Assembly (NCBI GenBank): GCA_934254835.1
Contig: CAKQMI010000015.1
Coordinates: 1 to 37,453, forward strand
Origin: an uncultured Clostridia bacterium
GTDB lineage: Bacteria; Bacillota; Clostridia; Christensenellales; CAG-917
Reading direction: 5' to 3'
DNA length: 37,453 nucleotides
A program made the position numbers and the translations under genes. Positions within the stretch are counted from its first letter, which is position 1. Every line of letters starts with the position of its first letter. The notes under the pieces are model-generated. The model searched no databases. It was not told the origin of the DNA and saw only the letters and a program-made list of their open reading frames with translations. Shown in pieces: positions 7,401 to 13,213 of this stretch.

Positions 7401-7949
7401 GTGAACGTTTTGTTTGTTTTGATTTTTGTCGTGTCCGTGGTGATGATTTCGGTGAGCGAGCCCGAAAAAGTGACCTCAGCAATGCTGTCGGGCGCGACCG
7501 ACGCCGTGTCGCTGTCCATAAAAATGCTTGCCATCTACGCCGTGTGGACGTCGGTGCTGAAACTTATGGAAAAAACGGGACTCGACAAAAAACTGACAAA
7601 ACTATTTCGCCCCGTCACAAAGCGACTTTTCAAAAACGAAAGCGAAAAAGCAGTGGACTTCGCCACCCTTTGCATAGCCTCCAACGTTTTGGGGCTCGGC
7701 GGTGCGTCAACCCCCGCCGGCATCGAAGCCGTACGCCTTATGGACGACAAATCGGGCGTCGCAACAAAAAATATGGTGATGCTTACTGTGATTTCCGCAA
7801 CGTCGTTGCAACTCCTGCCACTCACCGTTTTGAGCCTTATGTCAGAGTACGGAAGCGTCGCTCCGTCCTCGATAATTTTGCCGTCGATAATCTCGACTTT
7901 GTCGTCAACGATAATCGGCGTGACGCTTGTTTCGGTATTCATCAAATGA
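7401..7949 (+). CDS. spmA: spore maturation protein A-like (nucleoside-recognition domain)
   Basis: A 182-residue integral membrane protein matching SpmA, which in Bacillus acts with SpmB in dehydrating the spore core. Family features are an N-terminal membrane segment, the SGATDAVSLSIKMLAIYAVW helix, the LTKLFRPVTKRLF segment and ASNVLGLGGASTPAGIEAV. A GTG at 7401 is used because an in-frame TAA lies at 7395-7397 and the family N-terminus aligns here. There is no clear ribosome binding site, and a later ATG (7443) is an alternative. It is slightly shorter than Bacillus SpmA. It overlaps spmB by 4 bp (ATGA). No good promoter was found upstream; a spore-specific sigma factor may be used. Confidence 0.88.
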   Translation: MNVLFVLIFVVSVVMISVSEPEKVTSAMLSGATDAVSLSIKMLAIYAVWTSVLKLMEKTGLDKKLTKLFRPVTKRLFKNESEKAVDFATLCIASNVLGLGGASTPAGIEAVRLMDDKSGVATKNMVMLTVISATSLQLLPLTVLSLMSEYGSVAPSSIILPSIISTLSSTIIGVTLVSVFIK

Positions 7950-8449
7950 ATTACGTTATTCCCTCAATCTTGGTTTTATTGGTGCTTTTTGCAACGATAA
8001 AACGCCTGAATGTGTATGATGCGTTTGTTGACGGCGGGAAAGAAAGTCTGTCTTTGGTCAAGGACGTCTTCCCTTATCTCACGGCGATTTTCATACTTAT
8101 CGAACTTTTCAAAATTAGCGGACTTACCGCATATCTCACAAAAATCCTTGCCCCGCCACTCGCCTTTTTCGGCGTGCCGAAAGAGGTTGCCGAGGTGCTG
8201 ATTCTTCGCCCTTTCAGCGGTGCCGGCAGTATCGCCCTGCTTGAAAACATTTTTATTGAATACGGGGCGGACAGTTACGTCGGAAAGTGTGCGTCCGTCA
8301 TCATCGGCAGTAGCGAAACAATCTTTTACGTTTGCGCCGTCTATTTCTCAAAAGTTAAAGTCAAAAACCTGCGCCACGCCATTCCCATCTCCCTTATCGC
8401 TTCGTTTTTCGGCGCGGTCATCGGCTGTCTTCTCGTCCGCCTTTTATGA
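7946..8449 (+). CDS. spmB: spore maturation protein B-like
   Basis: A 167-residue membrane protein matching SpmB, the partner of SpmA. Characteristic segments are YDAFVDGGKESLSLVKDVFPYL, split in the family by a membrane helix, the LAPPLAFFGVPKEVAEVLILRP region, then FSGAGSIAL and IIGSSETIFYV. The ATG at 7946 overlaps the spmA stop (ATGA), so both are translated together. The gene ends 30 nt before a terminator hairpin shared with the convergent XRE gene. SpmAB homologues also occur in non-sporulating bacteria. Confidence 0.9.
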   Translation: MNYVIPSILVLLVLFATIKRLNVYDAFVDGGKESLSLVKDVFPYLTAIFILIELFKISGLTAYLTKILAPPLAFFGVPKEVAEVLILRPFSGAGSIALLENIFIEYGADSYVGKCASVIIGSSETIFYVCAVYFSKVKVKNLRHAIPISLIASFFGAVIGCLLVRLL

Positions 8450-8478
8450 CTTTCACGTTCAAAAAACTTGAAAAATCC

Positions 8479-8507
8479 AAAAAAAATAAACCGCCGTATG
8501 GCGGTTT
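8479..8507 (-). terminator. terminator between spmB and the XRE gene
   Basis: AAACCGCC (8488-8495) pairs with GGCGGTTT (8500-8507) around a GTAT loop. The minus-strand side ends in ATTTTTTTT, so it serves mainly the XRE gene, which stops 2 nt before it. The plus-strand side has a weak U tract. The same terminator sequence recurs at 9125-9159. Confidence 0.9.
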
Positions 8508-8509
8508 GT

Positions 8510-8800
8510 TCATTTCTTCGATAAGGTTTTCAAAAATTCGTAAAGCGCATCGCGCGATTCCTTATCGAGGTTTATGACGTCGTCGCTTGTTTTCACTATA
8601 ACGCCATCCTCGCCTTCTCTGCCGACAAGATAATCTATGCTGACGCCGAAAAAGTCCGCCAGCGCCACAAGTTGCTCAATCGACGGTTGCGTTTTTCCGT
8701 TTTCCCAATTATTGTAAGTGCCTTGACTTACGTTGAAAATCTTTGCGATTTCTCTTTGGGACAGCCCTTTTTCATTCCTTAATTCAGATAACTTAATCAT
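8510..8800 (-). CDS. XRE-family transcriptional regulator
   Basis: A 96-residue protein with an N-terminal helix-turn-helix (about residues 5-60). The recognition-helix region reads SQREIAKIFNVSQGTYNNWE, followed by the typical IEQLVALADFFGVSIDYLVGR. The short acidic C-terminal tail (61-96) could help dimerisation. AGGA lies 10-14 nt before the ATG. It is transcribed away from the small gene at 8883, and the region between them holds three similar dyads, so it probably represses both itself and its neighbour. I infer autoregulation from this layout only. Confidence 0.9.
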   Translation of the reverse strand: MIKLSELRNEKGLSQREIAKIFNVSQGTYNNWENGKTQPSIEQLVALADFFGVSIDYLVGREGEDGVIVKTSDDVINLDKESRDALYEFLKTLSKK

Positions 8801-8820
8801 AATCGTATTTCCTACTTACA

Positions 8821-8848
8821 ATTATCAAGTTTTTTAATAAAATGTCTT
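8821..8848 (-). promoter_or_regulatory. likely promoter of the XRE gene
   Basis: On the minus strand, AAGACA (8843-8848) is followed by 16 bp and GATAAT (8821-8826). The operator-like dyad at 8823-8839 overlaps the -10 box and spacer, as expected for autorepression. Both boxes deviate from consensus. Confidence 0.5.
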
Positions 8849-8901
8849 GTATTATTAAGTTTTATAATCTATAATGTTAAATATGATTAAGTTTTATAAT
8901 C
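8823..8901. promoter_or_regulatory. three operator-like dyads in the XRE divergent region
   Basis: Three copies of a TATTA-N7-TAATM dyad lie at 8823-8839 (TATCA..TAATA), 8853-8869 (TATTA..TAATC) and 8885-8901 (GATTA..TAATC). The last two share an identical 16-mer (ATTAAGTTTTATAATC). They start 30 and 32 bp apart, about three helical turns. A partial copy follows the XRE start codon. The layout suits cooperative binding by the adjacent XRE repressor. Confidence 0.6.
8847..8875 (+). promoter_or_regulatory. likely promoter of the small gene at 8883
   Basis: TTGTAT (8847-8852) is followed by 17 bp and a perfect TATAAT (8870-8875). The start would fall at about 8882-8883, essentially on the ATG. 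The dyad at 8853-8869 fills the spacer. Confidence 0.5.
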
Positions 8902-9170
8902 AAAAACCGAAAAATAATCGATTTGGTTTTTGCGAAATCAAAAAACATCTTTTGCAGATGCTTGCTACCGACGATTATTTAGTCAACTTTTGCGACAAAA
9001 AAAGATTTATCGTCGGCAACGTATATTATGACAGCGTCGTTTTGACCGACGCTAAAACTCGTGTCGATACGGAAGTTCCCATCGACTCGTTAGTACGAGG
9101 CATTCGTTTGGGTGTTTTTACCCTAAAAAAAATAAACCGCCGTGTGGCGGTTTGTTTTTGGATTGATTGA
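8883..9170 (+). CDS. small protein of unknown function, divergent from the XRE gene
   Basis: A 95-residue frame that I do not recognise. Its codon use (GAC, GTC, ATC rich in the middle) resembles real genes here. The sequence is soluble-looking, with a central FIVGNVYYDSVVLTD segment and a basic then hydrophobic tail. The frame is open from an ATG at 8874, but that would overlap the -10 box, so the ATG at 8883 is preferred. There is no ribosome binding site, and the transcript would be leaderless. A terminator hairpin (9134-9153) lies inside the last codons, so RNA ending at about 9159 would lack the TGA at 9168. The C-terminus is therefore uncertain; a slip on the A8 run would give an immediate TAA. 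It is probably controlled by the neighbouring XRE protein. Confidence 0.55.
   Translation: MIKFYNQKPKNNRFGFCEIKKHLLQMLATDDYLVNFCDKKRFIVGNVYYDSVVLTDAKTRVDTEVPIDSLVRGIRLGVFTLKKINRRVAVCFWID
9125..9159. terminator. bidirectional terminator overlapping the small gene's 3' end
   Basis: AAACCGCC (9134-9141) pairs with GGCGGTTT (9146-9153) around GTGT. The plus side continues GTTTTT (9154-9159); the minus side continues ATTTTTTTT (9133-9125). It ends the XRE-cupin operon on the minus strand and can end the small plus-strand gene. It is nearly identical to the hairpin at 8479-8507. Confidence 0.9.
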
Positions 9171-9177
9171 AAGCGGT

Positions 9178-9723
9178 TTATTCGTTTATTACCGTGATAA
9201 ACCTTGCGGGTTTGTCGCCCATCGCCATTTGCGCGTGCGGAAGCGACGGATCGAAATACAGACTGTCGCCTTTGTGCAGATAAAACTCCTCATCTCCGAC
9301 GACAACCCGTAAAAGCCCTTCGAGAACGTAGTTGAATTCCTGCCCTGCGTGGCAAACAAGCTCGGGTTTGTCGGTGGGCGAAATATCGACGAGCATCGGC
9401 TTCATCTGCTTATTTTGAAAATCCGACGCAAGCGACGTAAAGGAATAGCCGGGGTATCTTTCGACGCGTTCGCCCTTGTTTTCATAGACGGCGGCGGCGT
9501 ATTTTTTCGTCGGCTCTTTGCCCGTGAAGACGTAGGACGGCTCAATATCGACGATTGACGCAAACTTATACACAAGCCAAATCGGCGCTTCGTCGTCGCC
9601 CGTTTCGTAGGCAATATATTCCTTTTCGGTCACGCCAAGTTTTTCCGCCATTTCCGCCGTGGATATGTCGGAAAACGTCCTGAGTTCAAAAAGTCTGTCC
9701 TTGATTTCTTTTTCTCTTGCCAT
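9178..9723 (-). CDS. XRE-family regulator with C-terminal cupin domain
   Basis: A 181-residue protein with an N-terminal helix-turn-helix (about 7-60, including EMAEKLGVTEKEYIAYETG) and a C-terminal cupin barrel (about 110-178, including CHAGQEFNYVLEG, LHKGDSLYFDPSLPHAQM). This architecture is used by regulators that sense small metabolites or metal-bound ligands in the cupin pocket. His and Glu residues of the two cupin motifs are present. Its ATG overlaps the stop of the upstream DUF1858 gene by one base (TAATG), so the two are co-translated. A strong terminator follows 18 nt after the stop. The ligand and targets are unknown; a redox link is suggested by the partner. Confidence 0.9.
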   Translation of the reverse strand: MAREKEIKDRLFELRTFSDISTAEMAEKLGVTEKEYIAYETGDDEAPIWLVYKFASIVDIEPSYVFTGKEPTKKYAAAVYENKGERVERYPGYSFTSLASDFQNKQMKPMLVDISPTDKPELVCHAGQEFNYVLEGLLRVVVGDEEFYLHKGDSLYFDPSLPHAQMAMGDKPARFITVINE

Positions 9724-9929
9724 TATTTTTTTGCGGCTTCGTTGAGACGCGCGATAAGGTCGTTGACGTCAACGTTGTGTACCTCTGCCGCTTCGCCGAC
9801 TGTCTCACCATGAGCAATCGCGCATCCTAAACAATGCATACCTACACTGGTAAGCACTTCTGCAACGGCTTCGATATTGACGTCGCCTTCGATAATATCA
9901 CCAATCAAAGTGTCGGGAGTAATGTTCAT
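9723..9929 (-). CDS. DUF1858 (hybrid-cluster-associated redox disulfide) small protein
   Basis: A 68-residue protein matching the DUF1858/redox-disulfide family. It starts with ITPDTLIGDIIE and has a conserved CxxC (Cys33, Cys36 in HCLGCAIAHGET), then a helical tail. Family members are often next to hybrid cluster protein or redox enzymes and are thought to switch by disulfide formation. A GAGGTGA ribosome binding site precedes the ATG. It is the first gene of a two-gene operon with the XRE-cupin regulator, so it may tell the regulator about redox state; that link is my inference. Confidence 0.92.
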   Translation of the reverse strand: MNITPDTLIGDIIEGDVNIEAVAEVLTSVGMHCLGCAIAHGETVGEAAEVHNVDVNDLIARLNEAAKK

Positions 9930-9946
9930 ACTTTCACCTCATATTA

Positions 9947-9952
9947 ATTATA
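9947..9952 (-). promoter_or_regulatory. -10 box of the DUF1858 operon
   Basis: A perfect TATAAT on the minus strand lies 18 nt before the ATG. The spacer is A-rich and no good -35 box is seen at the right distance, so the promoter may need an activator or be fed by read-through from 9975-12135, where no terminator is visible. Confidence 0.5.
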
Positions 9953-9974
9953 TTTTTTTATTTTGTTTTTTATC

Positions 9975-11063
9975 CTAAATTATGCCGGCGGATTTCAAGC
10001 CGAAATACGCACCGACTATTGCGCCGACAACTACGACCACCGTAAGCGCGACTTTCCAGATGGCAACGGGCGTTTTTCCGCCGACTTTGCCCGTCCGCCC
10101 GTTGACGAAGTAGTTGTAGATGCTGTCGCGATACTTGAATCCACTGCACCACAACGGCACCAAAATATACTTGAACGTGCTGTCCTTGAAGTTCGTGTCG
10201 ATGTTTATATAATCAACCACGTCGTATTTATATTGCGACAAAATCGCACTTTTTATGAGCGCGCTCATCTTGTCCTTTGCGACGGAGTACGCGCCCGCAA
10301 TGCTCGTGTCGTATCTTTCGGAAGCGTGCCCTGCGATATACTCGGACGAATACTCGACGGCGTTTGCCGTGTCAAATCCGCCAACCTTTTCAAACTCCTT
10401 TTGCGAAAGTTTCGGGCTGACCTCGATAAGCACGTCGTCGAAGAATTGCGAGTACGTTCCGCTGACGGTGAAGTACCTTGTGCGGGTTTCGGTGCGCTTA
10501 TTGTTGCCGGTGCCAACCGTCACGGTATAGTATTCCCCAAGACGCCCTTTGTAAGTACTGTGAGTGTCGCTGTCAAAGCTGAACGTGGGCGCATAGACGC
10601 TGTTCAGATTTTCAGGCTTGAAACTCTTTTTCAACTTAATCGGGGCATAAAGTTTCCTTTTTATCCATTTAAGTGCGTTTTGTGACGCAGACTCACGCGT
10701 TACCTTGAAAGGAAGAATAGCGTCGGGAGCCAGCCCCGGCATGTCGTCAACCTTCAAAATGTTGGTCGCTCCGCAAAACGGACACTTCGCCGACGTGTCA
10801 TACGTACCGTGCATTTCGCACTTTGCGTGGCAGTTCGGGCACTGATAAGTAACCGTCATATTGTCATGGCGAAGCGCGCTTTCGTTGAAGTTGTCCAAGC
10901 GGTGTTCGTGCTCAAAAACGTTCGCTTTTGCGTCTTTCGTATTGTCGCAGTACGGGCATTTGAGTTTGCCCGAAGCGATGTCAAAATACATATCCGCACC
11001 GCAGGTTTTACATTTTATGACCTCGGTCGAATCGACTCTTTTGTCCTCGATAAAGTCTTGCAT
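9975..11063 (-). CDS. zinc-ribbon membrane protein (YdjG-like)
   Basis: A 362-residue protein with two N-terminal zinc ribbons (Cys18/21/36/39 and Cys75/78/94/97), a long middle domain and one C-terminal membrane helix (about 337-358, VALTVVVVVGAIVGAYFGL). In this family the bulk is cytoplasmic and the tail anchors it. Bacillus YdjG has a similar plan and works with YdjH and the SPFH protein YdjI to recruit PspA. Here it follows the SPFH gene after 10 nt, with no clear ribosome binding site, so translation probably reinitiates after the SPFH stop. No pspA or ydjH is in the window. Confidence 0.8.
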   Translation of the reverse strand: MQDFIEDKRVDSTEVIKCKTCGADMYFDIASGKLKCPYCDNTKDAKANVFEHEHRLDNFNESALRHDNMTVTYQCPNCHAKCEMHGTYDTSAKCPFCGATNILKVDDMPGLAPDAILPFKVTRESASQNALKWIKRKLYAPIKLKKSFKPENLNSVYAPTFSFDSDTHSTYKGRLGEYYTVTVGTGNNKRTETRTRYFTVSGTYSQFFDDVLIEVSPKLSQKEFEKVGGFDTANAVEYSSEYIAGHASERYDTSIAGAYSVAKDKMSALIKSAILSQYKYDVVDYINIDTNFKDSTFKYILVPLWCSGFKYRDSIYNYFVNGRTGKVGGKTPVAIWKVALTVVVVVGAIVGAYFGLKSAGII

Positions 11064-11073
11064 TTAAGTATTG

Positions 11074-12135
11074 TCAGTTAAGTTTGGTTCCGCATTCGGG
11101 GCAGAATTTCGCATTTCCTGCGACCTTTGCTCCGCACTCGGGGCAGAATTTGCCTTCCGCCATTTTGTTTCCGCAATCGGGGCAGAATTTACTGCCTGCC
11201 TTGACGTCCGCGCCACAGTTGGTGCATTTCACGGTGTTGGCTTTTTGCGGTGCAGGAGCGTCTTTTGCGCCCTTCAACGCCTCGGAGAATACGCCTGCCA
11301 TCGACAGTCCCGCGCCGAGCCCGATGCCCGCGCCTGCAAGCGATCCGCCCGTGCCCTGATTGTTCGCCGCCTCACGCATGGCTTGCGCCGCCTGATACTG
11401 CGTGAACGTGCCCATTTTGTCGCCCAAAACGCCCATCGACGTGCGGGTGTCCAAAGTCTTTTCGACTTCCTCGGGAAGGGACAGGTTTTCGATGTAGAAA
11501 TCGATAAGCCTAAATCCGTATTCGTTGAATTTGTCCGAAAGTCTGCCTTTCGTCGAGCCCGACAGTTCGTCGTATTGCGTGGCGAGATCCAGCGCGGCAA
11601 CGCCCGATTCGGCGATGACGTCGGTGACCGTCGACAAAATCATTTTTCTGAGTTGGTCGGCGATATTTTCGGTCAGGAATTTTTGATTTGTGCCCGCAAG
11701 CTCGCGCATGAGTTTGACAGCGTCCTCGACCTTATAGCTGTAAATGCCGTAGCCTCTCAGACGAATCACGCCAAAGTCTTTATCTCTCATCATAATGGGG
11801 TTGGAAGTGCCCCATTTTTGGTTGGTAAACTGCTTTGTATTGACGAAGTACACGTCGCCTGTATAAGGAGTTTCAAACGCGTATTTCCAGCTATACAACG
11901 CGGTCAGGACGGGCAAGTTTTCGGTGTCGAGTTTGTACCTGCCGGGCGTGAAAACGTCGGCGATTTTGCCTTCTACGACGAAAATGCACACCTGTGATTC
12001 CCTGACGGTCAGTTGCGAACCGCGCATAATCGCGAATCTGTCGGGGACGTTAAAGCGATACAAAATGGTATTTTGAGTATCGTCGGTCCACTCGATAACC
12101 TTCAAGAGTTGTCTTTTTATAAAATTGAATGCCAT
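11074..12135 (-). CDS. SPFH-domain protein with C-terminal zinc ribbons (YdjI-like)
   Basis: A 353-residue protein. The SPFH/band-7-like domain covers roughly residues 20-240 (TILYRFNVPD..., VVEGKIADVFTPGRYKL, DFGVIRLRGYGIYSYKV, YGFRLIDFYIENLSLPEEV). A glycine/alanine-rich hinge (about 260-290) leads to paired CxxC zinc motifs from residue 304 to the end (CTNCG, FCPDCG, FCPECG, FCPECG). There is no N-terminal membrane helix, so membrane binding probably comes through its zinc-ribbon membrane partner downstream. AGGAG lies before the ATG. It is the first gene of the pair, with a strong promoter. Confidence 0.88.
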   Translation of the reverse strand: MAFNFIKRQLLKVIEWTDDTQNTILYRFNVPDRFAIMRGSQLTVRESQVCIFVVEGKIADVFTPGRYKLDTENLPVLTALYSWKYAFETPYTGDVYFVNTKQFTNQKWGTSNPIMMRDKDFGVIRLRGYGIYSYKVEDAVKLMRELAGTNQKFLTENIADQLRKMILSTVTDVIAESGVAALDLATQYDELSGSTKGRLSDKFNEYGFRLIDFYIENLSLPEEVEKTLDTRTSMGVLGDKMGTFTQYQAAQAMREAANNQGTGGSLAGAGIGLGAGLSMAGVFSEALKGAKDAPAPQKANTVKCTNCGADVKAGSKFCPDCGNKMAEGKFCPECGAKVAGNAKFCPECGTKLN

Positions 12136-12165
12136 ATCAAGACTCCTTTTTTTTCGTTTTAATTT

Positions 12166-12194
12166 ATTATATCACATGCTCCGTGACTTTTCAA
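12166..12194 (-). promoter_or_regulatory. promoter of the SPFH gene pair
   Basis: On the minus strand, TTGAAA (12189-12194) is followed by 17 bp and TATAAT (12166-12171), with the start about 23 nt after the -10 box region and before AGGAG. It begins 8 nt after the AEC permease stop codon, with no terminator between. Confidence 0.85.
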
Positions 12195-12201
12195 TAATTT
12201 T

Positions 12202-13122
12202 CTATGCAATCAGCAATAATAACGGCAGAGTAATTGCGACGATAAGGCTCCCGACAACCACGATATTTGCGGCGGTTTTGGGAGACGTATTAGTAAGTTC
12301 CGCATAGTTTAAGGTGATTGCCGCGGGAGGCATTGCCGTCAGAATAAACATTGTCGTTTTCAGCGTCTGGTCGATGGGCAACGCGTACGTCACGCCAAAG
12401 GTGATAAGCGGAAACGCAATCAGCTTCAAAAATATCGCGACGAACTGTCTGTAATCGGCAAGGTCGCGGAAATTCACAAACGCCAGCCTCATTCCAAGCA
12501 CCGTCATCGCGGTGGGCGTGGACATTTTGGAAAAGTACTCCACAAAACTCATAAGGGGCTTCGGGAGCGCGGTGTTGGTGAAAAACAGCGGAAGCGCAAT
12601 CACCAGACACAACGTCGTCGGATTTATCAAAAAGTTTTTGACCGAAACGTGTTTTTTGTCACCGCTCATCATAAACATACCGAGCGTCCAGCCGATGAGG
12701 TTCATCATGACGCTCATAACCGCGCTGTAAACGATGGCTTCGGGGTGGTCGGGCAACAACGCCTGAAGCATCGGTACGCCGAAAAATCCGACGTTTCCGA
12801 ACGCCGCCGCCACCGTCGCCACACGCGACGCCCCGTCAAGTTTATAAGTCTTGAAATTCAGAAGAAAACCGATGCCCATCATCAAGATTTGCATCAAGGT
12901 CGTCACCAGCAAAAGAATCCCTATGTTTATCAGGATTTCCCTGTTGCACTCCGCCTGCTGAAAACTGTATATCGACAGCGCGGGACTGCACACGTACAAA
13001 AGGAACACCGCCAATCCCTTGATGTGCTCTTCCTTCAGTAACTTTGCTTTTGTCAGTAAAAACCCGGGCAGACACAGCGCGACCAACATAAGTGCGTTCA
13101 GTCCGGTTATCTCGAAATTCAT
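12202..13122 (-). CDS. AEC (auxin efflux carrier) family permease
   Basis: A 306-residue protein with about ten hydrophobic segments spread along its length, matching the AEC family of organic-anion or amino-acid exporters. Family marks are the GFLLTKAKLL start, FGNVGFFGVPM (central GNxGFxGxP), an inner NPTTLCLVIAL helix and the C-terminal MPPAAITLNYAEL. The substrate cannot be told from sequence. AAGG lies only a few bases before the ATG, and a TAAAAT box sits six bases before the ATG, so the transcript may be nearly leaderless. It stands alone between the giant gene's terminator and the SPFH promoter. Confidence 0.92.
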   Translation of the reverse strand: MNFEITGLNALMLVALCLPGFLLTKAKLLKEEHIKGLAVFLLYVCSPALSIYSFQQAECNREILINIGILLLVTTLMQILMMGIGFLLNFKTYKLDGASRVATVAAAFGNVGFFGVPMLQALLPDHPEAIVYSAVMSVMMNLIGWTLGMFMMSGDKKHVSVKNFLINPTTLCLVIALPLFFTNTALPKPLMSFVEYFSKMSTPTAMTVLGMRLAFVNFRDLADYRQFVAIFLKLIAFPLITFGVTYALPIDQTLKTTMFILTAMPPAAITLNYAELTNTSPKTAANIVVVGSLIVAITLPLLLLIA

Positions 13123-13128
13123 AGCCTT

Positions 13129-13157
13129 ATTTTATCACATTCATAAGAAATATTAAA
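13129..13157 (-). promoter_or_regulatory. weak candidate promoter of the AEC permease
   Basis: On the minus strand, TTTAAT (13152-13157) is followed by 17 bp and TAAAAT (13129-13134), then six bases and the ATG. The -35 box is poor. Confidence 0.35.
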
Positions 13158-13170
13158 GCGTTTCGGGCAT

Positions 13171-13200
13171 AAAATCAGCTCCCTTTCGGGAGCCGATTTT
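13171..13200 (-). terminator. terminator of the giant lipoprotein gene
   Basis: AAAATCGGCTCCC and GGGAGCTGATTTT pair around a GAAA loop on the minus strand, with one G-T wobble. It lies 13 nt after the stop codon. The U tract is only the stem's four T, so termination may be leaky into the AEC gene. Confidence 0.8.
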
Positions 13201-13213
13201 AATTTTGATTTAT

